Part shown: positions 53,196 through 62,417 of the stretch, piece after piece | Position numbering within the stretch: the stretch's first letter is position 1 | How the letters are laid out: each line of letters begins with the position of its first letter | DNA from: Gynuella sp050296195 | Lineage (GTDB): Bacteria; Pseudomonadota; Gammaproteobacteria; Pseudomonadales; Natronospirillaceae | Assembly: GCF_050296195.1 (NCBI RefSeq) | Contig: NZ_JBNKRB010000034.1 | Strand: one strand, 5' to 3' | DNA: 64,000 nucleotides | Notes under the pieces: model-generated | Database searches by the model: none | The model's input: the letters and a program-made list of their open reading frames with translations, nothing else | What the model was told of the DNA's origin: nothing | Program-made: the position numbers and the translations under genes

Positions 53196-53921
53196 TTACT
53201 GTAATTGGAATTCAATTGTCAGTGTGACTTGCATATCCGTATCAAGGCAGCAGTATTGGCTGCCTTTTTGTACTTTCCTCAGTACTCTCTTTGTTTCATT
53301 TTTCAATATGACAGAAACTGGGGGGGTCATAAAATCAAACGTTTCTACCAAGCCATTGGCTTTGACTTGAACGTTGACGAAGATTTTTTCCTCTATTCCC
53401 TTTTTAATGGCTCTGTCTGGATAGTGTTTATATTGATTGATCTGTCCGGCCAACCACTGTTTCAGTGCAATTTCTTGTTTGCTGTTCATGGCTGTTTCCG
53501 TTTTTACAGGAGTTGGTTTATTTAGGGCTGGATGCGAGATGTTGCCGCGCCGGGAAGCAGGTTTTGAGGGAGCTGAGTCTTGGATTGGTTCAGGGGAAGG
53601 GGCTATTTTTTGGGGGGAAGGTTCAGGCTTGAGGATCTCGGTGGTAGCTTTAGCGTGTGTAGTTATAGTGTGAGGTGGGTTTCTGGGTTGAAGGGCGGGA
53701 CCTGTTGAAGAATCTTTAATTGGAGTGGGGGGCGGGTTTTCAGCTTTTGGTTCGACCGTGCCGGGTTTTTGAATGTTTAGGTTTATTTCAATGGGGTGGA
53801 TTATATCTCCCGTGGTTTGCTGGTTTTGAATTTGTAGAGAAGATGTGAGGATAAACGCCACAGTGTGGAGAACTACTGAAATTGTTAGAAAAAACCACAG
53901 TGGCGAATATCTCATATGCAA
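53196..53921 (-). CDS. TonB-family energy-coupling protein
   Basis: A 241-residue protein with an N-terminal membrane span (about 8-27, FFLTISVVLHTVAFIL), a long Pro-rich periplasmic linker with many Pro, Lys and Thr residues (about 50-150) and a C-terminal TonB-like domain (YPDRAIKKGIEEKIFVNVQV, then VTLTIEFQL). It is ten bases downstream of a TonB-dependent receptor gene, so it is probably the dedicated coupler for it. exbB and exbD are not in the window. The C-terminal domain has a CC pair, which is unusual for TonB. Confidence 0.82.
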   Translation of the reverse strand: MHMRYSPLWFFLTISVVLHTVAFILTSSLQIQNQQTTGDIIHPIEINLNIQKPGTVEPKAENPPPTPIKDSSTGPALQPRNPPHTITTHAKATTEILKPEPSPQKIAPSPEPIQDSAPSKPASRRGNISHPALNKPTPVKTETAMNSKQEIALKQWLAGQINQYKHYPDRAIKKGIEEKIFVNVQVKANGLVETFDFMTPPVSVILKNETKRVLRKVQKGSQYCCLDTDMQVTLTIEFQLQ

Positions 53922-53930
53922 ACGAAGTGG

Positions 53931-55778
53931 CTAGAAGGAATAGTCCAGACTTAGCTTGTAGTTTCTTCCAGGGTTACGATACAGAAATGCAGTACCGGAA
54001 CGATTGGTAAAATACTCTTTGTCTGTAACATTATTTACTCTAAAGCCAATATTAATCGATTCTTTAGGGTGATAATTCAGTTCCATGCCAACGATCAGGT
54101 ATGAACCCAGTGTTGAATTATCGTTGTCGACATATCTTCCTGAATCGTATAAAAAGTCGGATTTAACCGTTATGGTAGCAAAAGACCTGCTAATACTAAG
54201 ATACTCTGTGATATCGGCAGTGCCGTTAACGTGTTTGTCTGTTTTGGTGTCGATAGCTTGTAGTGCGGTTGAAGTAAGGCTGACATCAAAACCGTAAAGA
54301 TAAGCTCCGAGAACCGTTTCCATGCCGTTTATTTCTGCTTTGTCTATATTCTTTGGGAGACTGATGCCTGTGTTGCTATTGTAGGCAGTCTCAATCATAT
54401 CCGTAATTTCGGTGTGAAAAACGGTGTAGCTCCAGTCAATTAATTCAGTTTGTCCTTTAAGGGTTAATTCGTAGTTTTGTGACTTTTCTGGGTTTAGATC
54501 GGGGTTGCCATGGTAGTACGGATCTGAATCGGGCCAGTACAGTTCATTTACGGTCGGTGCTCTGAAAGCGGTACCGTAGGAAAGAGTGAGTTTTGCTTGC
54601 TCTATATCGCCAAAACCGATAGCGATAGAGCCTGTTGTAAAATCCCCGTATGCTTCATTATCGTCATAGCGCATGCTGGCGATGGCATCAAATTGTCCCA
54701 GGTTTGACTGGATTTGCGAAAAAAAGCCAATGTTTCCTTGCTCTTGAACCTGGTAGTCGGTACTGCTTCTGCTGACATCCTCATTAGTAATATCTATGCC
54801 AGAAGTTAATGTGTTGTTGTCGTCAATTTCTACATCGGATTTAAAATGACCATAAAGGCGATCTGTGATAATGAGGCTGTCGGTGGTTGAGGTCGTGTCT
54901 GTCTCTTCAGAATAGAATCCAATCTTTGAATTAAACTCTACAGCGTCATTGAGTTTAAAGATAATTTCGCCGCTACCGTTTTGAATGGTATTTTCGCTAT
55001 AACTCCCTCCGGCGATATCGGTGCCGGTATAGTAGTCTCGGCTGTCGAATTCAACTGTGTTTTGAGTGTGAAAGAAAGTCAGATTGATTTTGGTTTTGCT
55101 GTTGACTGTTGCGGATGAAGCGAGAGAGGCCAGAAATTCATTGTAGCCATCCCGATCACTGTTGGTACCGGTCCTCTGAGTAGTTGAGTTGTAACCTGCA
55201 GTATGAGTGCCGGAAATGTTGCCTGAAATATTAATGCGGTTGGAGTGATATTGAGAGCCAAGTCGTAGTTCTATGGTGTCATAGTTGCCGATAGTGGTTC
55301 CAATGCTTCCGCTATATGTCTTGTCGTTATTGAAGCTTTTGTTTGTGAATACCTGAATAACACCGGCCATCGCATTGGCGCCATACAAGCTGGAAACCGG
55401 ACCTCTGACAATTTCAATTCTTTCAATAGCTGCGAGTGGAATGTGATTAAGAGCCATGCTTCCAAGGGTTGCGCTTCCGGCTGGAACGCCGTCAATCAGA
55501 ACGGTTATTTTATTTGCCGGCATTCCTCTAAGAAAAATGGATGTGTTTGAGCCTCGGCTGCCGCTGCTGGAAGCAATTACTCCGGGAGTTTGTTTTAATA
55601 GCTCTGTAAGGTCGGCAGCCCCGCTTTCCTGAATGTCTTTGGCTGTGATGACTGTCGTTGCACTCAAGGAGTCAGTTTTGCTGGATTGGGTGCGTGTGGC
55701 GGTCACGACAACATCTGATGTGGCGAGTGTATGGGTTGCAAGCAGCATCAAGGGTATAAGATGAAATGCTTTGATCAT
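53931..55778 (-). CDS. TonB-dependent outer-membrane receptor (BtuB-like)
   Basis: About 615 residues from the ATG at 55778, which has GGA five bases upstream; an in-frame TTG at 55796 adds six. The signal peptide ends THTLA. A TonB box (SDVVVTATRTQ) precedes the plug domain with TDLLKQTPGV-type motif (TELLKQTPGVI), FLRGMPANKITVLIDGV, GPVSSLYGANAMAGVIQVFT, then a 22-strand barrel ending in aromatic YKLSLDYSF. The size and TonB box resemble BtuB, but no cobalamin riboswitch was found upstream, so vitamin B12 is only a guess. Confidence 0.82.
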   Translation of the reverse strand: MIKAFHLIPLMLLATHTLATSDVVVTATRTQSSKTDSLSATTVITAKDIQESGAADLTELLKQTPGVIASSSGSRGSNTSIFLRGMPANKITVLIDGVPAGSATLGSMALNHIPLAAIERIEIVRGPVSSLYGANAMAGVIQVFTNKSFNNDKTYSGSIGTTIGNYDTIELRLGSQYHSNRINISGNISGTHTAGYNSTTQRTGTNSDRDGYNEFLASLASSATVNSKTKINLTFFHTQNTVEFDSRDYYTGTDIAGGSYSENTIQNGSGEIIFKLNDAVEFNSKIGFYSEETDTTSTTDSLIITDRLYGHFKSDVEIDDNNTLTSGIDITNEDVSRSSTDYQVQEQGNIGFFSQIQSNLGQFDAIASMRYDDNEAYGDFTTGSIAIGFGDIEQAKLTLSYGTAFRAPTVNELYWPDSDPYYHGNPDLNPEKSQNYELTLKGQTELIDWSYTVFHTEITDMIETAYNSNTGISLPKNIDKAEINGMETVLGAYLYGFDVSLTSTALQAIDTKTDKHVNGTADITEYLSISRSFATITVKSDFLYDSGRYVDNDNSTLGSYLIVGMELNYHPKESINIGFRVNNVTDKEYFTNRSGTAFLYRNPGRNYKLSLDYSF

Positions 55779-56156
55779 GGGTTTTCCTGTTTTCAAGAGT
55801 AATCAATATCTTCGGTCAGTCAAAAGATGGTGATGGAGATAATCTTCTTGAAGGGTATTGGCTGGCATAAATAGGAAGCATGGAGGAAATGTCAGTGCGC
55901 TATTTGCCTTGTTGCCCTCCGCAACAAATTAGCAACCAGAATATGAAGTGATTGTTTTCAGGCTTGGGCTGCGTTGGTCGGGAATTTGCTCGAAAGCTCT
56001 TCGTATGACCTTGCCTTTACTGTTATGGGGCCGTATCAGAATTTCACTGAATTTCCCAGTTTTCATATTCCGAATGTCAGAATCAGGCAATATTAAAAAA
56101 AAGGGGGATAAAGCTCAAACGTTAAATCAAATTGAGCTTGATGAAGGGAAATACAA
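55779..56156. other. Leader region of the TonB-receptor gene
   Basis: A 378-base gene-free stretch. It contains a 7-bp hairpin TTGTTGC/GCAACAA at 55909-55927 (loop CCTCC). The conserved boxes of a cobalamin riboswitch were sought on the minus strand and not seen. A 76-codon plus-strand frame at 55948-56178 runs into the csp terminator and is not believed. Confidence 0.4.
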
Positions 56157-56186
56157 AAGGCTGATCAGCAAAAGCTGATCAGCCTT
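56157..56186 (-). terminator. Terminator of the cold-shock gene
   Basis: A perfect 13-bp stem AAGGCTGATCAGC / GCTGATCAGCCTT with a four-A loop; on the minus strand it is followed by TTTTG and a T-rich tract. Confidence 0.85.
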
Positions 56187-56212
56187 AACAGAAAAACGTT
56201 TCAGGCGTCTGC

Positions 56213-56422
56213 TTACAGAGCTACCACATTTTCAGCTTGAGGTCCCTTTTGACCTTGGCCAACAGTAAATTGTACTTTTTGACCTTCTTTCAGAGTTTTA
56301 AAGCCAGTGCCTTGGATAGCGCTGAAGTGAACGAACACATCCGGGCCATTATCCTGTTGAATAAATCCAAAGCCTTTGGACTCGTTGAAGAATTTTACCT
56401 GGCCTGTAATGGTTTCAGACAT
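56213..56422 (-). CDS. CspA-family cold-shock protein
   Basis: A 69-residue single cold-shock domain that binds single-stranded RNA/DNA. The RNP1 motif KGFGFI and RNP2 motif VFVHF are intact, with the standard end GPQAENVVAL. Promoter, long leader and terminator form a self-contained unit. Which member of the CspA family it is cannot be told from sequence alone. Confidence 0.95.
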   Translation of the reverse strand: MSETITGQVKFFNESKGFGFIQQDNGPDVFVHFSAIQGTGFKTLKEGQKVQFTVGQGQKGPQAENVVAL

Positions 56423-56564
56423 AGTCTTGATCCTGTATTTTCATTAAATTCTTAGTTCTTTAGGCGTGAAATATAGATATTACTTATGAAACACAGGACG
56501 AGTACTAACAGAGGGACTTCGTAATGCTTTACATAACAATAGCCATATTCTACGGCTGTGAGTC

Positions 56565-56592
56565 ACTATACGCCGCCGCAGTGCTAAGTCAA
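56565..56592 (-). promoter_or_regulatory. Promoter of the cold-shock gene with a long leader
   Basis: On the minus strand TTGACT (56592-56587), a 16-base spacer and TATAGT (56570-56565). The start would be near 56558, giving a leader of about 135 bases before the ATG, as is typical for cspA-type genes whose leaders fold with temperature. Confidence 0.65.
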
Positions 56593-56893
56593 CGCATTTT
56601 TATTAAATATTTTTTGGGTAACTTTTAAATCATTGATTTATAAATGAAAGGTATTATTTGAGTGATGAAAGTGGTCCCTGGAAGCTGCTGATCTAAGGGT
56701 TAAGGGCGGTTAGAGCAGGGTTGTTTTAATGGCTCGACAGAAGCTTGCTAACCATCTGGTCAGGTGTTGATTGTCAGATCCTTATGAAGCCTTTATTGCT
56801 CGTAGCTATTGTCAACTTACCCACGTATAATTGCCGGCCGAATTTTTAGCGCACGATTCTGAGGCGCGTACCTATATTGGATGGAGAACAATA

Positions 56894-57319
56894 ATGGCGT
56901 TAGAGCAAACTTTGTCGATTGTGAAACCTGATGCAGTAGGCAAAAATGTAATTGGCAAAATTTATAGCCGGTTTGAAAGTAATGGTTTGAAAGTGGTAGC
57001 TGCTAAAATGAAGCTATTGAGCCGGGCAGACGCTGAGGGTTTTTATGCCGAACATAAAGGTCGTCCTTTCTTTGATGCTCTGGTTGAGTTTATGACCTCC
57101 GGACCAGTGATGGTACAGGTGTTGGAAGGTGAGGGTGCCATTGCCAAGAATCGCGAGCTGATGGGGGCAACCAACCCGAAAGACGCTGCAGAAGGGACAA
57201 TCCGTCGCGATTTCGCTGAATCTATTGATGCTAATGCAGTGCACGGATCTGATTCACCCGAATCGGCTGCCAGAGAAATTGCGTATTTCTTTGCTGCCAG
57301 TGAGGTTTATGGCGGTTAA
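56894..57319 (+). CDS. ndk: Ndk, nucleoside diphosphate kinase
   Basis: Balances NTP and dNTP pools. The ATG at 56894 after GGAGAAC gives MALEQTLSIVKPDAV and 141 residues; the frame is open further upstream but without similarity. The phosphorylated His117 lies in NAVHGSDSPESA. It opens the ndk-rlmN-pilF-ispG-hisS-yfgM-bamB-der block. Confidence 0.97.
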   Translation: MALEQTLSIVKPDAVGKNVIGKIYSRFESNGLKVVAAKMKLLSRADAEGFYAEHKGRPFFDALVEFMTSGPVMVQVLEGEGAIAKNRELMGATNPKDAAEGTIRRDFAESIDANAVHGSDSPESAAREIAYFFAASEVYGG

Positions 57320-57351
57320 TTATTGTTATCTTTGCTGAATATGATGTTACG

Positions 57352-57370
57352 GGGAGCTTTGGCTCCCTTT
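57352..57370 (+). terminator. Weak terminator after ndk
   Basis: GGGAGC / GCTCCC, a 6-bp stem with a TTTG loop followed by only three Ts. It probably gives partial read-through into rlmN. Confidence 0.5.
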
Positions 57371-57395
57371 GTTGCTTAAAATAGAGGGTTTGCGG

Positions 57396-58538
57396 ATGTC
57401 ATTGTCTGGTGACGAAAGAGTTAATCTAATGGGGATGACTGTCTCCCAATTGGAAGATTTTTTCGTGCAAATGGGGGAGAAGAAGTATCGCGCTGTCCAG
57501 GTGGTTAAGTGGATTCACCAGCGTGGTGTCTCATCTATTGAAGAAATGACAGATATCTCCAGATCCCTACGGGACAAGCTAGCAGGGATTGCTGTGATCA
57601 ATGCTCCTGAAGTGACTTATCAGAAGGATTCCAAGGATGGTACCCGAAAGTGGATTATGAAAATGCCGGGTGGCAGTAGTGTAGAGACCGTTTTTATTCC
57701 GGAAGAGGGGCGCGGCACGCTATGTGTCAGCTCACAAATCGGTTGTTCTCTCGATTGTTCATTTTGTTCAACAGGAAAACAGGGTTTTAACCGCGATCTG
57801 ACGGCGGTGGAAATTATCGGTCAGGTCTGGTTGGCAGTAAAATCTTTTGATCAGCCGGGACAGAAGCGGGAGCGCAGAGTGACGAATGTTGTCATGATGG
57901 GTATGGGTGAGCCTCTGTTAAACTTCGATAATGTGATTGCCGCTATGAATTTGATGATGGAGGATAATGCCTATGGTCTCTCCAAACGTAGGGTTACCTT
58001 GAGTACATCTGGAGTTGTACCGGCGATAGAGCAGATGCATGGCGTTACCGATGCGTGTTTGGCTTTGTCTCTGCATGCGCCAAATGATGAGTTGCGGAAC
58101 CAGCTTGTACCGATTAACCGAAAGTACGGTATCGAGAAGACCTTGCAGGCATGTAAAGCGTATTTGGATCAGTTGGCTGATAAGCGCGTGGCAACCATTG
58201 AGTATACCCTGATTGATGGTATTAATGATGAGCTTCAGCATGCCCAGGAACTGGTTCAGGTGTTAAGGCAAATACCCTGTAAAATCAACCTGATACCCTT
58301 TAATCCTTTTCCAAATTCGGGCTATCGTCGGCCGAGTAATAATAGGATTCATCGTTTCCGAGAAACCCTTCAGCAGGCCGGTTATAATGTCACGGTCCGA
58401 AAAACCCGCGGAGATGATATTGATGCAGCCTGTGGCCAGTTGGTTGGTCGGGTGCAGGATTTAACCAAGCGAAATCAGCGATTTATAGATGCTGTACAAT
58501 TAGGTGTTTCTGCTGCAGAGCGGGCTCACACACGGTAA
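57396..58538 (+). CDS. rlmN: RlmN, dual-specificity 23S A2503 / tRNA A37 methyltransferase
   Basis: Radical SAM enzyme that makes m2A in 23S rRNA and some tRNAs. The ATG at 57396 (after GAGGG) gives 380 residues; the upstream TTG at 57369 is less likely. The 4Fe-4S motif CSLDCSFC uses Cys117, Cys121 and Cys124. The C-terminal RKTRGDDIDAACGQL contains the methyl-carrying Cys. Confidence 0.97.
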   Translation: MSLSGDERVNLMGMTVSQLEDFFVQMGEKKYRAVQVVKWIHQRGVSSIEEMTDISRSLRDKLAGIAVINAPEVTYQKDSKDGTRKWIMKMPGGSSVETVFIPEEGRGTLCVSSQIGCSLDCSFCSTGKQGFNRDLTAVEIIGQVWLAVKSFDQPGQKRERRVTNVVMMGMGEPLLNFDNVIAAMNLMMEDNAYGLSKRRVTLSTSGVVPAIEQMHGVTDACLALSLHAPNDELRNQLVPINRKYGIEKTLQACKAYLDQLADKRVATIEYTLIDGINDELQHAQELVQVLRQIPCKINLIPFNPFPNSGYRRPSNNRIHRFRETLQQAGYNVTVRKTRGDDIDAACGQLVGRVQDLTKRNQRFIDAVQLGVSAAERAHTR

Positions 58539-58543
58539 AAAAC

Positions 58544-59323
58544 ATGAGAATGACCATGATGAAGCTATTTGCGGGCCTGATTGTATTGTTGATGACCTCT
58601 TGTGTGACAACGACAACGAGTGATTTGACCAAAGAAAAAGATCTATCCAAGGCTGAAAGTGCCTATGTGGAAATTGGTTATCGTCAAGCCCAACAAAACA
58701 GCTTTCAGCAAGCCAAAGTGTCTTTCGGCAAAGCTCTGGATATTAATTCGAAGTCAGCTGGGGCATATATGGGCTTGGCTGTGGTCTATGGACAGGAGCA
58801 TGAACCTGAGCTGGCAGAGAAAAATTTTAATAAAGCTATCAGATATGACACTACCCAAGAATCCCGTTTCCAATATGCCACTTGGTTGTACAATGAACAG
58901 CGTTTTAAAGAGTCCATCAGGCAGATGGAGGTTGTGGCCGACGACACCTTATATGTAAAACGGCCACAGGCATTCGATATTCTTGGCATCACGAATTTGC
59001 GTGTCGGTAATGCCCAGGAAGCCATTCAGAATTTCAAAAAATCCATTGTTTTGAACCAGCAGTTTGTATCCCCGCGAATTAATCTGGCTAATGTTTATGC
59101 ATCAGAAAAAGATTTTGTGAAAGCATATGAGGCCTATAACGGTTTCGTTGGGCTTGTGAAGATAAATTTAGCTAAGCAGACATCTGCGACTCTCTGGCTT
59201 GGTATACAGCTTGCCAATGTCAACAAGGATACTAATGCGGAAGCCAGTTACTCGTTGCAGTTGGAGCAGTTGTTTCCAGATAGTCGTGAGTACCAAGCTT
59301 ATAGAATGTGGAAAAAGCAGTAG
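58544..59323 (+). CDS. pilF: PilF/PilW, type IV pilus biogenesis lipoprotein
   Basis: TPR pilotin that helps outer-membrane PilQ secretin assembly. The 259 residues start with a lipobox LLMTSC (Cys20), followed by TPR repeats (AYMGLAVVYGQ, FDILGITNLRVG, PRINLANVYASEK). It sits five bases after rlmN. In relatives rodZ follows; here ispG starts nine bases after the pilF stop. Confidence 0.93.
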   Translation: MRMTMMKLFAGLIVLLMTSCVTTTTSDLTKEKDLSKAESAYVEIGYRQAQQNSFQQAKVSFGKALDINSKSAGAYMGLAVVYGQEHEPELAEKNFNKAIRYDTTQESRFQYATWLYNEQRFKESIRQMEVVADDTLYVKRPQAFDILGITNLRVGNAQEAIQNFKKSIVLNQQFVSPRINLANVYASEKDFVKAYEAYNGFVGLVKINLAKQTSATLWLGIQLANVNKDTNAEASYSLQLEQLFPDSREYQAYRMWKKQ

Positions 59324-59332
59324 ATCTGTCAT

Positions 59333-60451
59333 ATGAATAAAAATAAGCCGAATCCGATTACCCGGCGTAAAAGTCGTCAAATTATGGTGGGTAATGTTCC
59401 TGTGGGTGGTGATGCGCCTATTTCTGTGCAGAGCATGACCAATACGGAAACCTGTGATGTGGATGCCACTGTCGCACAGGTGCGTAGTCTTGAGCGAGCA
59501 GGAGCAGACATCGTACGGATTTCTGTTCCTTCTATGGATGCCGCTGAAGCGTTTGGAGTAATCAAATCACGTGTTGAAGTGCCACTTGTTGCAGATATTC
59601 ACTTTGATCACAAGATTGCGCTTAGAGTAGCGGAGTTGGGAGTGGATTGTCTTCGGATAAATCCGGGTAACATAGGCAGTGAAGAACGTGTTCGTTCAGT
59701 GGTGGCTGCCGCGCGTGATAAAGGGATTTCTATACGTATTGGTGTAAATGCCGGTTCTCTTGAGAAAGATCTGCAAAAGAAATATGGAGAACCAACGGCG
59801 GAAGCGTTGGTGGAATCGGCGTTAAGACATATCGATATCCTTGATCGGCTGAATTTCCATGATTTTAAGCTAAGTCTTAAAGCTTCGGATGTTTTTCTGG
59901 CCGTAGAGGCCTATCAATTGATCGCAGATCAAATAGAGCAGCCATTGCATTTGGGCATTACTGAGGCCGGTGGGTTAAGATCCGGAACTGTAAAATCCGC
60001 TGTTGGTCTGGGAATGTTATTAAGGCAGGGGATTGGTGATACCCTTCGGGTTTCTCTGGCTGCTGATCCAGTCGAAGAGATCAAAGTCGGGTTCGATATT
60101 TTAAAAAGTCTGAAACTCCGTAATAAAGGTATTAACTTTATTGCCTGTCCGTCATGCTCAAGACAAAATTTTGATGTCATCAAGGTCATGAATGAATTGG
60201 AAACCCGGACAGAGGATATTCTGACGCCTTTGGATGTTTCAGTTATTGGGTGTGTAGTGAATGGTCCGGGTGAGGCTAAGGAAACGACTATCGGCTTGAC
60301 TGGTGGAGATCCCAATAACTTGGTCTATATCGATGGTAAGCCCAATCACAAAGTTACTAATAATAACTTGGTAGATGAGTTGGAAAGACTGATCAGATCG
60401 AAAGTTGCTGAGAAGAACAAGCAGCAGCAGGACCTCATTACCAAAGCTTAA
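59333..60451 (+). CDS. ispG: IspG, 4-hydroxy-3-methylbut-2-enyl diphosphate synthase
   Basis: 4Fe-4S enzyme of the MEP isoprenoid pathway. The 372 residues carry the N-terminal TIM-barrel region (VSVQSMTNT-like ISVQSMTNT), LRINPGNIG, and the cluster ligands CPSCSRQNFD and VIGCVVNGPGEA. The length and arrangement are of the bacterial (E. coli-like) type. Confidence 0.97.
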   Translation: MNKNKPNPITRRKSRQIMVGNVPVGGDAPISVQSMTNTETCDVDATVAQVRSLERAGADIVRISVPSMDAAEAFGVIKSRVEVPLVADIHFDHKIALRVAELGVDCLRINPGNIGSEERVRSVVAAARDKGISIRIGVNAGSLEKDLQKKYGEPTAEALVESALRHIDILDRLNFHDFKLSLKASDVFLAVEAYQLIADQIEQPLHLGITEAGGLRSGTVKSAVGLGMLLRQGIGDTLRVSLAADPVEEIKVGFDILKSLKLRNKGINFIACPSCSRQNFDVIKVMNELETRTEDILTPLDVSVIGCVVNGPGEAKETTIGLTGGDPNNLVYIDGKPNHKVTNNNLVDELERLIRSKVAEKNKQQQDLITKA

Positions 60452-60469
60452 ATTTCTAAGGAAAAAAAC

Positions 60470-61750
60470 GTGTCTCAAATTCAATCCATTCGTGGAATGT
60501 ATGACTTATTACCGGGAGATTCATCTCGATGGCAGTATCTTGAGTCCAAGATTAGACAAGTCACCGATGCATATGGCTACAGTGAACTTCGCCTGCCAAT
60601 TGTTGAACAGACTTCATTATTTAAACGCAGTATTGGAGAAGTCACCGATATTGTCGAAAAAGAAATGTATACCTTTCTTGATCGTAATGATGAAAGCCTG
60701 ACGTTGCGCCCTGAGGGTACAGCAGGTTGTGTGAGAGCGGCTTTACAGCATGGATTGCTGCATAACCAAACTCAGCGGCTTTGGTATTTCGGGCCGATGT
60801 TTCGGTATGAAAAACCGCAAAAAGGACGGAACCGTCAGTTTTATCAGCTTGGTATTGAAACTTTTGGTATGACTGGTCCGGACATAGACGCTGAGGTGAT
60901 TTTATTGTCCGCAAGACTCTGGAAGCAGCTTGGCTTTTTTGATCATGTTACTCTGGAGTTAAACACTTTGGGGAGTAGCGAAGGTCGAGCTAAGTATCGT
61001 AAAGCGCTGGTTGATTACCTGGAATCCTATAAAGATCGTCTCGATGAAGACAGTCAGCGCCGTTTGTATTCCAACCCATTGAGGATACTGGATTCCAAAA
61101 ACAAGAAAACGCAGGAGCTTTTAGATGAAGCTCCGAAGTTTGATGAGTTTTTGGATGATGAAAGTCGGGTTCATTTTGAGCAGTTGAAACAGCGGCTTGA
61201 TAATGCGGGTATTCGTTATGTGTTAAATCCGAGACTGGTTCGTGGTCTGGATTATTATGGTAAAACTGTTTTTGAATGGACAACTGACAAGCTTGGAGCT
61301 CAGGGTACTATTTGTGCCGGAGGTCGATACGACGGGCTGGTGGAGCAATTGGGTGGAAAACCGACTCCCGCGGTTGGATTTGCTATGGGACTTGACCGCA
61401 TTGTGTTGTTGTTGGAGACGCTGGAGTTGTTTCCGTCGGATGTGGGTCACAATGTAGATGTATATTTTATGGCTGTGGGTGAGCAGGAGGAGTTGTTTGC
61501 CCAGCGTCTTAGCGAGCAGCTCAGAGATGAATTTCCTGGATTGAAAATGCAAATGAATTGCGGTGGTGGCAGCTTTAAGAGTCAGATGAAAAAGGCGGAT
61601 AAGAGCGGCGCTTATGTTGCATTGATCATTGGAGCCGACGAACTTGCCCGCCAGCAGGTTGCGATCAAAGATTTACGCACAACAGGTGAACAGATACAGG
61701 TTGGGTTCTCTGAACTGGCGGTTCAACTGAAACAAAAATTACCTCAATAA
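60470..61750 (+). CDS. hisS: HisS, histidyl-tRNA synthetase
   Basis: Class II aminoacyl-tRNA synthetase. A GTG start at 60470 follows TAAGGA. The 426 residues include motif 2 FRYEKPQKGRNRQFYQLG, the His-A loop LVRGLDYYGKTVFEW and GGRYDGLVEQLGG. 19 bases after ispG. Confidence 0.98.
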   Translation: MSQIQSIRGMYDLLPGDSSRWQYLESKIRQVTDAYGYSELRLPIVEQTSLFKRSIGEVTDIVEKEMYTFLDRNDESLTLRPEGTAGCVRAALQHGLLHNQTQRLWYFGPMFRYEKPQKGRNRQFYQLGIETFGMTGPDIDAEVILLSARLWKQLGFFDHVTLELNTLGSSEGRAKYRKALVDYLESYKDRLDEDSQRRLYSNPLRILDSKNKKTQELLDEAPKFDEFLDDESRVHFEQLKQRLDNAGIRYVLNPRLVRGLDYYGKTVFEWTTDKLGAQGTICAGGRYDGLVEQLGGKPTPAVGFAMGLDRIVLLLETLELFPSDVGHNVDVYFMAVGEQEELFAQRLSEQLRDEFPGLKMQMNCGGGSFKSQMKKADKSGAYVALIIGADELARQQVAIKDLRTTGEQIQVGFSELAVQLKQKLPQ

Positions 61751-61772
61751 TACTAGTTGAAGGAGTGAATGA

Positions 61773-62417
61773 GTGTACGATACCGATGAAGAACAAATAG
61801 AAGCGTTAAAAAAATGGTGGCATCAGTATGGGAATACCCTGATTGTTGCGATTATCGTGTTTATCGCTGGATATTTTGGTATCAATTATTACCAGCATGG
61901 TGTTCAGAGCACGAAAGAGCAAGCGTCTGATGTTTATCAGAAACTGGTTGATATGAATATTGAAAATCAGACCTTGTCGGCTGAACAGAAAGGCGACGCT
62001 GAAAAATTGATCGAGCAGTTGAAAAGCGACTATGACAAGTCCACTTATGCCGTATTTGCAGCAATGTATGGTGCTAAGTTTGATGTTGAAGCGCAGGATC
62101 TTGATGCAGCGCTGACTGAGTTGCAATGGGCGTTGGAGCATAACAAGGATGATGCTTTAGGTAAAACGCTGAGGTTACGGATTGCCCGCATTCAACTGAC
62201 CCAGGGAAAAACGGATGAAGCTCTAAAAACCATAGCTGTTGATGCTGGTGCTCAGGTTGCCAATTTTGAGGAGCTTCGAGGCGATATATATCTGGCAATG
62301 GGAAAAGTAGATGATGCCCGAACAGCTTTTCAACTGGCATATAATGATGCTAAGGAAAAGCAATTGAATCGCCCTGTGCTGGAAATGAAATTAAATGACC
62401 TGGCGGTAACTGAATAA
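61773..62417 (+). CDS. yfgM: YfgM, SecYEG-associated periplasmic chaperone-like protein
   Basis: Inner-membrane protein with a cytoplasmic N-terminal segment (YDTDEEQIEALKKWWHQYG), one membrane span (about 23-41) and periplasmic TPR-like helices. The E. coli homologue binds SecYEG with PpiD and has been linked to RcsB control. GTG at 61773 after AAGGAG. The stop overlaps the bamB ATG by one base. Confidence 0.94.
   Translation: MYDTDEEQIEALKKWWHQYGNTLIVAIIVFIAGYFGINYYQHGVQSTKEQASDVYQKLVDMNIENQTLSAEQKGDAEKLIEQLKSDYDKSTYAVFAAMYGAKFDVEAQDLDAALTELQWALEHNKDDALGKTLRLRIARIQLTQGKTDEALKTIAVDAGAQVANFEELRGDIYLAMGKVDDARTAFQLAYNDAKEKQLNRPVLEMKLNDLAVTE

Noticed and set aside
55797..56156. Possible cobalamin riboswitch for the BtuB-like receptor
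   Set aside because: The conserved boxes of the riboswitch were not found on the minus strand; only a small hairpin is present.
55948..56178. 76-codon plus-strand frame upstream of the cold-shock gene
   Set aside because: It runs through the csp terminator hairpin and has no start signal or recognisable protein pattern.
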